Shown: positions 36,839-49,285, counted from the first letter of the stretch. The stretch: 64,000 nt of DNA from Sisyra terminalis (GCA_958496175.1 OY292277.1:22524282-22588281); one strand, 5' to 3'. The notes: generated by a model from the letters alone, not told the origin. Translations and numbers: made by a program.

Positions 36839-38293
36839 TGACGTCATTACGTCGAAGTCTTGCAGTAATGAAGATAATTACAAACTGTAAGTCTTGCGTT
36901 CACTTAAGACAAATTTGCACCATCGTTCGGACAGGAAATTAATGTCTTCTAGGTGATGTATCGTCAACGGGTGATGTCAAAACGTTTTGAAACAAATCTG
37001 GTACGGATAAGGCCACGTGCGTTTTGCGTGGGAACTAGTTTGCGTTTCCTATTTAACGAATTGTGACGTCACCAAAATCATGAGAAAATCAATGAACAAA
37101 TCGATCAACTGTCTGATGTGCGTTTTAAATAAAATGTTAAATAGATCAGAAGTTTTCAATTGTTTTGTTTCACTGAAATAAAGATGAGTCATATATGTAG
37201 TTTTGGGAGCAGATCTCTAAATCAGTCATTAAGAAAAATGCCAAAATGTTCTCTTGTTTCTTTTACAGGAAAATAGTGAAAATCAAAAATTTTATGAAAA
37301 ATTTTAAGTTTTCTTGGAAAATTGGTTAGAAACCACTGCTTTAGGTCTTGCATATGATCGGAGACATATAACACTGCAATATCAACTAAAGCAATGGGGG
37401 GTTACATTGTATTGTATTGTTTGGTTTGTATTTTTTTGTTTTGACTTTGAAAAAAAAAATAATAATTTTTGAAAAAAAAAATAATAATTTTCATTAAAAA
37501 AATAATTTCAATAGATCATTTTTACTGTAATTTTTGTGAGAAATTTCATGTAAATTTACTTATGATCGATGTTAGAAAAATTAGAAGAAAATTTAATGGG
37601 CTTTAATAATATTGATAATGTTTTAAAAACGAATGTTTGTTATACAAAATTTTAATCCATTACAATAAATAAATTTGTAAAAGTTGAATCTTTGTGTAAA
37701 TATTAGAAACATAATTTTTAAATTGTTTTAAAAGGTCCATAATAGACCACATGCTCTTTTTTCCTTAAATCTTTTAATCAATAAAGGATATTGTTAATAT
37801 GAGAAAAAACCTATTTATAGAAATGAAAAACTAGTATTACTGAAAAGTATTTTGAGTTATTAGTGTCATTGTAAGGTATTGTATTATTGTAAAATTTTTA
37901 AAACTTTATTTTTTTTGGCAGAAAAAAAATGTTTTAACTTTAAAGGAGCAAATGAGAGTCCGAAGATGATAAGTGTGCTGATGGGTCTTCTGTGACGTCA
38001 CAGTACGCATCAGTATGCAAACCGAGATACATAGAAATCATTGAGCGACTACCATGAAGCTGTATTTTCACAATTTTTGACATTTTTCTCAATTTTTCGC
38101 AATGGAAAAAATTTTCATTTCCTGAAAACTATTATCAATTTTACTCCTTACGAATATAGGTTGTGTAGATTGTAAAAGGTTTAAATCATTAACATAATGT
38201 TTAAACGATTTAACCAACCTTTGCTTTTGTGTTTAAATACATTCGGCATAGGAAAACGTCCATGGGATTTTGAAATTTCGTATTGTGACGTCA
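36839..38293. promoter_or_regulatory. four TGACGTCA (CRE-type) palindromes
   Basis: The exact octamer TGACGTCA occurs at 36839-36846, 37064-37071, 37993-38000 and 38286-38293, each time preceded by TG. It is the full cAMP-response-element palindrome bound by CREB/ATF bZIP dimers. Four copies in 1.5 kb is well above expectation for AT-rich DNA poor in CpG. The spacer is otherwise AT-rich with no gene. Either a regulatory cluster or parts of a dispersed repeat would explain it. Confidence 0.4.
37449..37491 (+). repeat. two-copy 22-bp tandem repeat
   Basis: A unit consisting of G, an A run and TAATAATTTTT is repeated twice directly. Confidence 0.75.
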
Positions 38294-38517
38294 TTTCAAT
38301 GCCGGGTCAATAGTAGCTCGTTTTAGGCATTTGGAATTTAATGATTTTAATTTTTAATGAATATTTCTTCGATTTTATAAAGTTAAAAATAAATTGCTAC
38401 ATTATTTTTTGACATTAGTGTAGAAAATTTTTAAAACATTAAAATTATTTTTAGATCATGTGTATTGGGTCTGTAAAAAAAACAGAAGAAATTAGTAGCA
38501 ATTAAAGCATACAGGTT

Positions 38518-38628
38518 ATCGAGCAAATTTTCAACATTTTTCGATTACGGAATACGGATGTTTATAAGCTCTAAAGTCGCTAAGGACCTTAGCAGTTATA
38601 AAACAACAGTAAATGAGAATTAAAAAAA
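38518..38628 (+). mobile_element. tRNA-derived SINE, 5' truncated
   Basis: The tRNA-like head is missing. The copy begins at TCGAGCAAATTTTCAACATT and continues TTTTTCGATTACGG, CTCTAAAGTCGCTAAGGACC, TTAGCAGTTATAAAACAACA and an A-rich end. It confirms that the tail blocks belong to one family, and 5' truncation is as expected for LINE-assisted insertion. Confidence 0.85.
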
Positions 38629-39030
38629 TCGCAAAGAAACTAACATAACAAAGAGAGCTTAATGAAAAATTAAATTTTATTATTTTAAAAACAAAAAAAT
38701 AAAAACATATTACAATTCCTAAGTTTCTTATATTCTCTAATTTCTGCGGAAGCTATCTAATATTCATTTATTCAGGTTAAAGCAACATTCACAATTTTGT
38801 TTTCCAAAGCTTTCTCAAAATTTGTTTTGAACAAATATTGCAAGTCTATAAGAATTCCTTTGGTATAGGTATACATTGAAAAATTCAATGTTATCTGCAT
38901 TTTTCTTAGTCTTCCAAAAAAACTTTTTCAATACAAATTTTGAATATACTTCTGTATTAGTGTACTCCTATTCATCAAACCTTATTTTGATCAAGAATCC
39001 CATCATTTTCTGGTACTTCATTCTCTAAAG

Positions 39031-39258
39031 CAGTGGTTCTTAACCTGGGTTCGATCAAACCTCAAGGGTTCGGTGAGTCAGTCTCGCGGGTTTGGCGGAG
39101 GTCAAGATAGACTCCCGCTTCATATTACGTATGTATAAGTATATACCTGTTTTGAATTTTAAAAAATCATATTTGATTTTATCAATTAAGAAGAGTTCGA
39201 TGAATGAGCATATGAAACTGGTGATGATCAGTAACTCCAACACGGCTAAGAACCACTA
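39031..39258. mobile_element. hAT-like MITE
   Basis: Terminal repeats are CAGTGGTTCTTAACC at the left and GGCTAAGAACCACTA at the right (13 of 15 matching). Flanks CTCTAAAG (39023-39030) and TTCTAAAG (39259-39266) agree at seven of eight, fitting an 8-bp hAT target duplication. Short overlapping frames of 60 and 62 codons inside are chance ORFs; no transposase motif is present. Confidence 0.88.
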
Positions 39259-39266
39259 TTCTAAAG

Positions 39267-40019
39267 GATCTTGACATTTATGTATCTGTATCGTCTAAAG
39301 TTTATTAATGAAATCTAGTAATAAAATATGTAGTAATTATTATTTCTTAGTTTAGATTTTTGTTGTTTTTATTATTTACATTGAACCCTCTTTGTAAAGA
39401 CTTATCTGTCTCGTAAAAATTTCTGCTGGTCATATTTTAAAAAAAATAAAAAAAGTAAAATTTATCTTTAAAATTTGGAAATAAAGTTCGTAAATAAATT
39501 GATTCGTGGAAAAAAAGAAAAGAAAACATCATTTTACACTTCAATTTGATTAAGTCAAAGTATTTTCGTAACGGAGATGAGAAGAATATTTCAACAGAGC
39601 CATTACTTATTTTAATATCAAAATTATTGTTGACAAGTAATATTTAAAAGTAATTCAAACATTTATTTGGCAATTTTATGCTGAAAAATGTTAAAATGTT
39701 ACCTCAAAAAAAAAATCGTGACTTAAATTTAATTTTATCAAGATTTCATTTGAAAAAAAAAATAAATAATAAATTTTATTGTAAACGCTTCATCACTTTC
39801 AACGTTCATTTTCGTAGATTTTCTGATAGGAAATTCAACATTTTGATAACTTAATTGTGCGCGTCTTTCAAATAATTTCTTTCCATTTATTTTTATGTCA
39901 TTTCTTATAGAGAGAAATATCAGATAATTTTTAGCGTGTCAAAATGTTAAAAAAAATCATCTTTAACACCTATTACAAAATAAAATTAGCCGTTTGGTCA
40001 TATATGTATAGTCAGTGGT
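39267..40019. other. AT-rich DNA, nothing recognised
   Basis: Homopolymer-rich sequence with no ORF of interest and no element ends. Confidence 0.5.
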
Positions 40020-40560
40020 GTGTCAGTCTCGTTTTTTCGAAGCTTTTCAAGCTTTCTTCCGCACGCTCTTCAATAGATGTAATTAAAATTTGAAATATTT
40101 GTGTTAGTTGAGGTACATACGAGTATTTACGTTCCATAGGCGGGTTCGTGATTGCAACAAGGCAAACGGCATTTATCCTGCGGGCAAAAATGTTTGTCGG
40201 GTCACAGGGGTCACTCGTGGGTCATTGGCGGGGTCATTTAGCGCCCGCAGCACTCACCGCACTTCGTGAGATATGCGCCCGCCCACCATCGACGTTTTTT
40301 TTTTAAATTTATTTTCATTTTTTTTTTGTTATATTGGAAATGAAAGAATGAATAAAAGACTTACGACACCATCTATGCAAATTATTTCAAAATTCCAAAT
40401 GAGAATTGCGCGCGAAATGATTTCATTCTTTCGAATGTGATCGAAATTACAGTGGTACCGATGATGAAAAGTCCTCTCGGATCATTTCAAAATCGTTTAT
40501 CGCAATTAAGGGCAATAATGTCTAATAAGTACATTGATGTAAGCAAATTGGAATTTACGA
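40020..40560. other. GC-richer island, candidate conserved non-coding element
   Basis: The core, about 40140-40290, is CpG-rich (GGGTCATTTAGCGCCCGCAG and GAGATATGCGCCCGCCCACC). There is no open frame of note. The contrast to the AT-rich flanks resembles the other islands in this window. Function is unknown. Confidence 0.3.
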
Positions 40561-40980
40561 CGATTATTTAACTATTTCAAAAAACATGCTCGTAAAGAGA
40601 AAAAACTTATATACCACGAGAAAATATACGATACCTATATTATTACAAATCAAAAATATATATTTTTATACAATGCAAACATCTTATCGTAATGTATCGT
40701 ATGCATGTTGTTAATACCTCATGTAAATTTCAAATGATTATTGTGATAATAAAAAGACTGAGATTATATCTAAAAAATTCTTAGTAATAACTCAATTTAT
40801 GCCATTTTATCTTCATAACTTAATGTAGGTAACATGAATAGACTTACAAAACTTGACCTTTTTTATATACATTTTATAAAGCATCATAGAGACTATAAAA
40901 GTGTAAACATATGCCGCAATTTTCCTTCTTAAGTTCTAATTACTATATAATGTATTTATAGTATGATATTAGAGCTTTCT

Positions 40981-41314
40981 AAGTATGTGACAACGAGAAA
41001 AAAAAATTATTTATTAAAAATATTTTCAATAATATTTTATTTGTGGAAAATCGTTTTTTTTTCCTTTTATTTGAGAGAATGCCTGCTTTTTTTCTTCTGT
41101 ATATGTTGCAGTAAGTGTGCTGAATTGAAAATTTGTATTAATTATCTATCATTATTAATAATTACCAAAAGTCGTGAAAAAAGTAAATACTTATACCACT
41201 CCGATACTTCTTACCGCTCCGGATTCCTGTTTGGACTCGGGAATGTTGGACGTAAAAATCAATTGATCGACAAAAAGATTGATTCTTAATTAATCGATTA
41301 TTATTTCACATCTT
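40981..41314. mobile_element. diverged relative of the 57324 TIR element
   Basis: Several blocks match the element at 57324-57711 in the same order and orientation: GAGAGAATGCCTGC, ATTATCTATCATTATTAATA, GTCGTGAAAAAAGTAAATAC, ACCACTCCGATACTTCTTACC, GGACTCGGGAATGTTGGACG (limited excerpts), TAATTAATCGATTA, and the TTTCACATCTT end against AAGTATGTGAC at the left. No convincing target duplication is seen. A 108-codon plus frame crosses it but is not a transposase. Confidence 0.7.
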
Positions 41315-44300
41315 CCAAGCTTCCCGTAGGTAAAATGATTTAAAACTTTTTGTAGATAAATATAGAGTATTCCGTGGCAAAATTGGTCCAATGCCGGCCT
41401 GTAGCACATTCGACATATTACAGTTATTACTCCATAACTAGGCAGTTATCAAAATAAAACATATAACTTGCATATATTTTTTTACAATATCATATTAATT
41501 TCAATAAAAATTTTCAATGATTGATAGAGCTCACTGCTTTTTTCCAACTATCACTTACGATATTTACTTCTTCTTCCTAGCTTTGGTTCGCGCAAATACG
41601 TCGATTATATTATCGTAATCGATTTCTTGTACTAATTGAGCTTAAATAGATAATAATGTCAACATTAAGTCTATCCTGGTCATTACTTGCACTTTAGCAC
41701 CTTTTTATCTATTCCAGGGTAGAAATGATCTTCCTCCTGACCAATTTATCATTGGTGCTCATAAATATTTATAAAGAAATGCTTACATTAGGGTATACAT
41801 TTCGAAGATTCGTTGAATACAATATATTCCACATACTTTGGGCAGAGCGGATATCTTCAGTATTTTGAAATGAATCTTCAAGTAGATAACGTAGATAATG
41901 TAAGTGGTACTCTTCTAAATTTGGTCTAAAGTGATCTCTTCTAAATCGTCAGTATACTAGAATGTTTCAAAAAAGTACCAGTGTTTGCATAGAGCTTTAA
42001 ATGCTCTAATAAAAATGAATCAAATTTAGCAAGAAGTTTCAACGGTTCAATAAAAAAATACCATTAGATATAGGGTATTTCAATTTGTTCTGAATTTACC
42101 ACAATGACGTCTTTTTATTAACAGTGATTTAACAATTAAAAAATGTAATGTAATAAATTGAATAGTAAATTCATTAAAAAAAATATTTAATGTACTTTAC
42201 AAAATATATTCCATACATTCATAGCAAAACCAATTCATAGTAAAATCAATTTTTGAGTTTGAATTGTGCGTACATTTTTTTGTCTTTAAAATTTTGGCGA
42301 TTAAAAAATGTGATCACCCCTAAAGTCATGCCACCTTAGGTCCGGGCCTCACGGATCTAAGCGTAAATCCTTCACTGAATTTATTCTAAAAAAATTGCTT
42401 TCTTTTATTTTCGAAAAATCAAAAAAAAAATATTAATTACAGCTAGAACCGGGTTTTAAGCCAAAGGCTAATAACCTTTAAAAATTGCGGAAAACAAAAT
42501 TAAATATGAAATGATTAAAAAAAGTTAACTATTAATAGCATTCATAATAATAATTTAAACGTTTTCGAAACTTTTTGTTCGCTTTCAAAAATTTGAGAAA
42601 AACCATTTGCAAGGATAACAAAGTTTCGTCATCACAAACGCTCATCAAAAACGAGTCTTCAAAAAGAAAATGGAGAAAGAGCTTTTAGCTAAAGAAAACC
42701 ATAAAATATGAGAACTTGGAAAAGTATATTGAAACGAAATTATTTAATAATCAAAACTATTTATTATCCATGGAAAAATAGAGTTTTGGTTAAGAAGGAC
42801 ACGCAACGGAAAACGATATGTGCCATAAAAAGTTGTTAAAATTATCTTCTTCTTTATTTATAATTGTTGATTTTATCTAGCTAGGGGAGAACGGCTGCCT
42901 CTTTGGTCATTACTCATGTTAATACTTTTACTAATGTTAATACTTTCACGGTTATAATATTGTTCAGTGCTTTTTATATTTTACGTTATATATTACTTAT
43001 CATGTTTCAGACAAATGGATATTTTAATTCATTGATAAACTTCTCAATTTAAAATAAAAAGTAAGATAATATGAAGACTGTAAAAGTCAGTGGACAACTG
43101 AAGCCAGTTTGTGTATTACTTACCTCAACATAATTTTCTTATTATTTTCCTTTGTAAGTTACACGGATCTAAAATACAATAAAAAATGACAGGGGAATAT
43201 TAAAGAAATTAAAATCAGTTAAAGACTTAACAGAATAAATATTTCGCCCAACATTTCTTTGGGAAATTTTAACTTCTTCAGACCCTTATTTTTGGGCAAA
43301 CAACTTCAACTTTATGAAAACGAATTTTGTATGAAACATACATATGTATTTTCATTTAAGAATATTAATATGTGTACGGTAATTACATATGTATAGGAAT
43401 CGTCTAACTGAAAAATCTATTACATAACTATCTTATGTATATGGCCTATCAATCCATGAGTGAAAATACCGACCCCTAATGAGAATTTCAAATAGATTTC
43501 CTTTTTAAACATCAACTACGTATTAATGATTAGGCTTTAAGGGTGATTTAATGAATAAGGTCAAGGTGTGCTTGTTTATACACATAACTGAAAAATCATA
43601 CCGATATTAAGGCTTATATATAAGCATAATCCAAATAAAGAAATTAGACAACAGTATATACCATATTCACAAACCCTTCATAACTAAGCATCTTAATTTA
43701 AACATGTAAATACTTTAAACTTATACACTTATGCGTGAAGTGTTTTACAATGAAATATATAACTTTATATGTTATAATTATTTGATTTTTGTAGCAATTT
43801 AACATTTTTTGTTAGTATACTTTTTTTTATTTATTACTAAGTAAAACCTTTTTAAATTAAATCGCATTTTACAAAAATTTTAGTTAATTGCACTCCATTC
43901 AACTGTCGCATGTTGTCTCTGCCATATATATTCCAACCTAAACCATTTAAATCTTTCTTACATATTATTAATTTCAAAATCATATTGTACTAAAATCGTA
44001 TGAGATCTAAATAACACCCATTCAACTCTTTCAAATTAAATTAACTTATAAATTTTCATCTTAACAATTTCTATGTTGAAAGTCCAACTAAATTAAATTT
44101 AAAACATATAACTGTCATCTATGAGTTCAATTTTCTTCTGGGCATTACTTTAAATAGCTATTCAACAAATCTTTGATTTTATTTAAGGTAAGAAACCATA
44201 TGGTGCCAATTTAAATTGACTTTTAAAATAATTATGAGTGTTCAAAATTGGCTTTGTTTAATTAAATTTCATTTGAAAAGTTATAATCAAGGAAAAAAGA

Positions 44301-44807
44301 AAAAATATCGTCTTAATATTTTGACTCAATTTTCATATTAAATTAATTGATATACATACAAGGGATTTCGAAAAATTACTCAAAGTTGCATAGAAAATAA
44401 ATGTGGTTTATAAATGATAAAATACTCAGAAGAAAACGGAATACTTTTGTAATGATAGTTTTCTAGCTTTATTTTTAATCCTTGTTCTATTATACGGTTA
44501 TGTACTATTACATCTGCACTATTATATGCACTTTCATACTATACTACAATTATAACTATACTATTCTTTAGTCTTTTAACAAAATTAATAAAAAAAAATC
44601 AGTAGTACTTATCTCAGTTATTTTTGAGCTTATTTTAATTTGGTTTTCTGTTCATAGTAAAGTATATTTCAAAATATCAAAATAATCTTTTTCTTTATAA
44701 GTTTTTCCTTTCATTTGTATAGAGGCTGTCCATTTATCTTGGGATCCACTTATCAGACTTTGAAAAATCTTGGTTGCTTTTCTATACTTTGCAACTCATT
44801 CTAAGCC
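41315..44807. other. AT-rich non-coding DNA
   Basis: No gene, RNA or defined element. At 43447 a motif, TATCAATCCATGAGTGAAAA then TACCGACCC, resembles one at 24814 and may mark a low-copy dispersed repeat. Around 41380-41410 and 42300-42360 are short balanced stretches without recognisable content. Confidence 0.45.
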
Positions 44808-45173
44808 TTCGAGATATTGATCAATTGGAGAATTTTTAAAGTATCATAAAATATCACCCCTGGACAAAATCACCAACAAAGAAGTAGTACGACGGCTTGC
44901 TAAGACTTCGCACCTCGTCCAAGAGGTAAGAATAAAAAAAACACTGGAATATCTGGGAATTATAATGAGAGGATATAGATACCAAATACTCCAGAACATT
45001 ATCCAAGATCAAATAGTCAGAAAGCGGAGAATAGGAAAAAGAAGGTCATATATTCAAAACCTAAAAGACAAATTTGGCTGTATCCTACTTCTGTGCAGCT
45101 TTTCAGAGCTGTGGTCAACAAGCTCAGGATTGCTAAAATAATCGCTAATGATTTGGTAGTGTTTTCTTTCTAA
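44808..45173 (+). pseudogene. non-LTR retrotransposon ORF2 C-terminal remnant
   Basis: Blocks in order: FEILINWRIFKVS (matching FExWxxRRILKIS), DKITNKEVVRRLAKT (matching the NEEVLxR block, from 44863), TLEYLGIIMRG (matching the YLGHxxR block), KRRIGKRRSYIQNLKDKFGC (WxxNLRxxFG region), then after a frameshift QLFRAVVNKLRIAKIIAND (from about 45096). One stop lies before ISPLDKI, and about 5 extra bases (near 45084) cause the late frameshift; the protein ends at 45171-45173. It belongs to the same broad LINE group as 7470-7991 but is a different, less damaged copy. The catalytic RT core is absent. Confidence 0.85.
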
Positions 45174-45614
45174 TAATGTAAAATTCAGTGAAATTTATTG
45201 TCTGGTTCTTAAGAAGAGTGAGTACTCGTGCCATTAAAAAAATAGTTTCCAGTAAAAGGGTTTAAATTTTTCATCTGTATCTTAGTTTGTAGTTTTTCGA
45301 ATTTCACGAATACATTTCGTGAAATTATTTCTGAGATTGTAAAAAATTACAAAAATGAAAAAAAAATGTTTTCAATGTTTACAAATGACTAGAAATTATA
45401 GTATCTTAATGAGTCCGAGTCACTATTCTTTGAAAGACATGAGTCCTTGATTTTTCTTTATGTCATTCATAGAGCACTCTGCATGTAAACCTAACTCTAT
45501 TTGGAACCAATAAGGAATAGATCAATATAGCGAATGTTTTATCCTTCTTAAAGGATCTTAATTTTAGTACTCTACTGTTTATACAATATATAAATTGTAT
45601 TATGATTTAAATTA
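45174..45614. other. AT-rich DNA, nothing recognised
   Basis: A small TTTCACGAA/TTTCGTGAAA inverted repeat near 45301-45325 is the only structure; no gene is seen. Confidence 0.45.
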
Positions 45615-45881
45615 CGTAATATAATTTATAAAAATTTATAAAGTAAGCTATAAATATAAATTTTAACAAATGTTTTTTGATGCATTGCCCACATATGTAT
45701 TTCGGTTATATGTGATGACTCATTGCATAGCAGTTACGGAGCGATCCAGAACCACTTGATGACCACTGAGAAATGTTGCTTGGCAATCGAAATACGTAAA
45801 TGACCAATTCGTTAAAAATACATTTGTTTGAACTTTTGTTCACATTTATGTTTATAGTTTACTTTTGTGAATTATATTACA
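45615..45881. mobile_element. MITE with about 50-bp terminal inverted repeats
   Basis: The left end CGTAATATAATTTATAAAAA, then GTAAGCTATAAATATAAATT and AACAAATGTT, mirrors the right end, whose reverse complement reads TGTAATATAATTCACAAAAG, TAAACTATAAACATAAATGT, then AACAAAAGTT. The centre holds GCATTGCCCACATATG and GGTCATCAAGTGG-type sequence. No ORF is present. Part of the centre reappears in reverse orientation at 52246-52325, and a terminus at 20738. Confidence 0.8.
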
Positions 45882-46559
45882 TAAGTAAGGCCCCAATATA
45901 TTTTATTTGCTGTATAAAAAGTATAACTGTTCAAAGTCTGCGAAGAAATCTTAATTGATTTAGTAGTTCAGGTTTACACCGGAATTCCATTCCTAAAAAA
46001 TCCGACGTAAATTGAACCTAATTATAATGGGAGGTATGAAGTTGATCCCACCTCGTAAAAATATGCAGGTATAATATTATATTTGAAGTTTATAAGTTAA
46101 TATAATATGTACAATTAAACCAAAAAAAAAAAACATTTTTCTACTATTCTTCGAATCACCTTTATAGTTTTTTTCTGTGTTATAGACTGGCGTGCCTTTT
46201 TTGCAACATGTTCAGATAACTTTTCTGCACTTTTATTAGAAATGGTATTGTTACTTTACCAATAAATGTACGTATATGTCGTAGCAGCTCGGTAAATACG
46301 TTATCACTGGATCATCAACATGTCTAGTTGTTTTGGTACTTCCCTGGCTTCCAGGGAAATCCAGTGTTACCTCAATTAAACCGGGGATTTTGCATGTGGC
46401 GTTATTGTAAGTCGGCGTTAATGGAACCGGCGTACCTGTATATACTTTTAAAACTATTAGGGTAGTTTCTAAAAAATTAAATTTCTAATGATGTTTAGTA
46501 GGTTTGGTTAAAAGTTAGATATATTTTTTAATTGGAATATAGAAATTTTCGATGATATT
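45882..46559. other. AT-rich DNA, nothing recognised
   Basis: No gene or element end is seen. Near 46340-46430 composition is slightly balanced (GGCTTCCAGGGAAATCCAG), without clear function. Confidence 0.4.
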
Positions 46560-47700
46560 TGTGTGAATTGAAATAATAGGCGACTAATTCGTGTAAATCA
46601 TTTGAATGCACCACCTACGCCTCATGTGCAGGCAATGTGTCCGTCTTTTTATGTGCTTTTATATATATGTACGTGTGTGTGAAGATGATGATGGTAATAA
46701 AAGAGATACTTCACGCAGTTGTTCATGTTGTCTTTGTCGAGCTTTCAAGATTTTGACTCCAAGACGAGACGAAGATGTTACGATAGTTATGGTACAATGG
46801 GCATTAAAAGACGCGTGCGATGTTTAAACGTGTTCAACATATACAGACACACGGATATGTAGAGACGGACCACCAAAGATGTACGAAGATTTAATATATA
46901 GGAAAGACATAGGCGAAGACGACACGGTACAATTTTAATGTGTTGTCATTTTAATATTTTTTTTATAAGTATTACTCTTGCGTTGACAATAAAATTGAAA
47001 TTAATTGTCTTTAGCCGTGTTAAATAGACATTTTTGAAATTCCTCCACAGACTATATATAGTTTCTACTAATTTTATATAAATATATCTTCAGGTACTCA
47101 CAAGCGACGAATGAGATGGTGAAGACCATGACAAAAAAGGAAAAGTTGAACGGAGCGAGGCTGAAGAGTAGCTCGAGGCAGACACACGCCTGGTCCTGCG
47201 TCTTTCCCACGGGACTCCCGTTACTCTTCGCTCGTACATTTGGATCTATCCTCCTCCTACATCCACCCACCATAAACACACGTCAATTGATCATATGTAC
47301 GCCAACAACCGAACAAGTAAACAATACAAATCCAAAAAAATATCTAAATTTGATTTTAATTTGATTTCTGTTGAAAAGAATCTTTCTTGGGTTTAATATC
47401 CATCAAAATTTTTGGCTTTGTGCTGCGGGGGTTAAAATCGTTCAGCTTCGACACCTGTTAATATTTTTATTTTTTTCGTAAAGAAAAGCATCCCTAAAAT
47501 CGCGTGATCACCTGTCAGCGGGTCATCATAATTTTGTTTTCGAAGAAAAAAATACGCTAAAATATTCGGATTGTAAGGGAAGCTAGTGAACCTACCCCAA
47601 TAGATTCCCTCCGGGAATAAATTTATGTGGAGCAACAAATCGTTTTTGATTTGAACCCTCATCTGCTCGCTCAGTGGCGGTATTTGTTTGATCCACCGAA
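46560..47700. other. GC-richer region with possible structured element
   Basis: Includes several frames of 73 to 82 codons without family signature. At 47153-47233 the sequence GAGCGA-ggct-GAAGAGTA faces TACTCTTCGCTC, and ACGGGACTCCCGT is an internal palindrome, so the transcript could fold. On the minus strand a 75-codon frame (47052-47279) contains a hydrophobic run (LELLFSLAPFNFSFFVMVF) followed by a GTGAGT-type donor site (about 47104-47099); an unrecognised short exon is possible but not supported by homology. Confidence 0.25.
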
Positions 47701-47763
47701 ACAGATGTCACAGGTAAAGTTTTTACTTGAATTTCTCATTTAATTACTATAAAATTAGTTTTT

Positions 47764-49285
47764 AAAGTTATACTTCTTTACCGGCGTTTTGAAAAAAAAA
47801 TTCATCAGAGTGAATTGTTAAAAAAATGATGCTTTAAAGTAACAGTATGAAGTTGCTTGCAAACGGTTAGCGAGAAAGAACGGTTCAAGCGGGCGAAATC
47901 TGGCTGATTTTTGGGAGTGATATGCATAGTAGTAAGACGACTAAAACACTATCACATCGATCAAATTAAGCCAGTACTCCCACGTTTTTCGTTTATCGGG
48001 AAAGGAGGGATCATCCCGAACAATCCCGAATCAGATACGAAGTTATAGCTAGCAAACAGTCAATAAATACATACACTGTCATATACACTTGACAGTGTGT
48101 GTATTTCTTCTTTAGAACGGTTAGAACCTTTAGAACATGCAGAAGATCATTGAACAAAATATTTTCGCATTGTACAGTCTAAACAATATCCATATTACTA
48201 CATATCTAATAATTTCCTGTAAAATATTCACCACCCAATACTGACACAACAGACAAATAGTAAAAATTGGCAATTAATTGAATGAAATCAAAATGACTGG
48301 AAACTATAGCGATAATCATTCAGTTCAAATTTGATACAATGATGATATTTCTCTCACACGTATATACAATATTTGTATATATATACATATATATATATAT
48401 ATACATACACATTGTATATATATACATATTACAGGTGTTTACAATATTTGTCTACCTTTGCCGAAATATATGCATACACATTACTTACGTTTGGCTATTA
48501 TTATTATTATGACACTTAAATTGCATTTTAAAAAAAAAATCAGTTATTCAGTGTAATATTTAATATAACGTAATAAAATTCGATTGATACATATTACTTT
48601 ATATTTTTCTATATTTGAATTAAAAATCAGTTTCAATACGTAGATATAAATGGGCTTATAAAATATACAATTACTTTTGTATTAATATAATTTTTAGGAC
48701 GTCGCTATTTAGGATTGTTTATACATATCTATACATGATATTTAATGGCAACAATCTACTTCTATATGGTAAATGTTTCCGATAAGTATTTTTCGAAGAT
48801 GTGACCCAATCTGTTAATTTGGTTAAACGGTTAATTCATATAATATGTGGTTTACATTTTGTATAAGTACATATAGTGTCTATGCATAAATAGTCAATTT
48901 AATCTTTTATTTAAAACCCATTTACATTTCGTGAAATATTCACAGCCCAACACTGACACAACTGACAAATGACTAAAATTAGCGATTGTATGAAATCGAA
49001 ATGACAGTTGAAACTAATGACATGGTAGTTCAAATTTGAGCCAATAATTATTATATTTGTATTTCACAAACATGGATGTACTTAACACTTTATATTTTTT
49101 GTCATTGTTTTTGCCGCAACACATACGTTTTCTTATTATGTATTTTGATATTTAAAGTGATTTGTGTTTAAAATTATATCATATTTTAGTAATCACAAAT
49201 CTTGTGCCAGTTCAGGCACTACCGGAAGGGGCTACGGTAATAGACTGAAAACAACTTTTTAACTATACCAAAAAAGTATAACTTC
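47764..49285. mobile_element. 1.5-kb inverted-repeat element, relative of the duplicated unit
   Basis: Ends are AAAGTTATACTTCTTT at 47764 and AAAAAGTATAACTTC at 49271-49285, inverted repeats matching at 13 of 15. Several interior blocks match the 2825-bp unit: TTCAAGCGGG with GATTTTT, then CATAGTA (47886 against 10914); CATATCTATACATGATA (48723 against 11450); GTATTTTTCGAA (about 48787 against 11509); AAATATTCACAGCCCAACAC (48937 against 11942). The TATTCAC-CC-CA-ACTGACA block occurs twice inside (about 48226 and 48939). No coding frame is present, so it is non-autonomous or degraded. The transposase group is not identified. Confidence 0.7.
48361..48432. repeat. TA/TACA-rich microsatellite
   Basis: A compound run of alternating TA with ATACATA units lies within the 47764 element. 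Confidence 0.9.

Noticed and set aside
40963..41289. 108-codon ORF as a membrane protein
   Set aside because: It coincides with a dispersed repeat that also occurs at 57324, where the frame is not kept.
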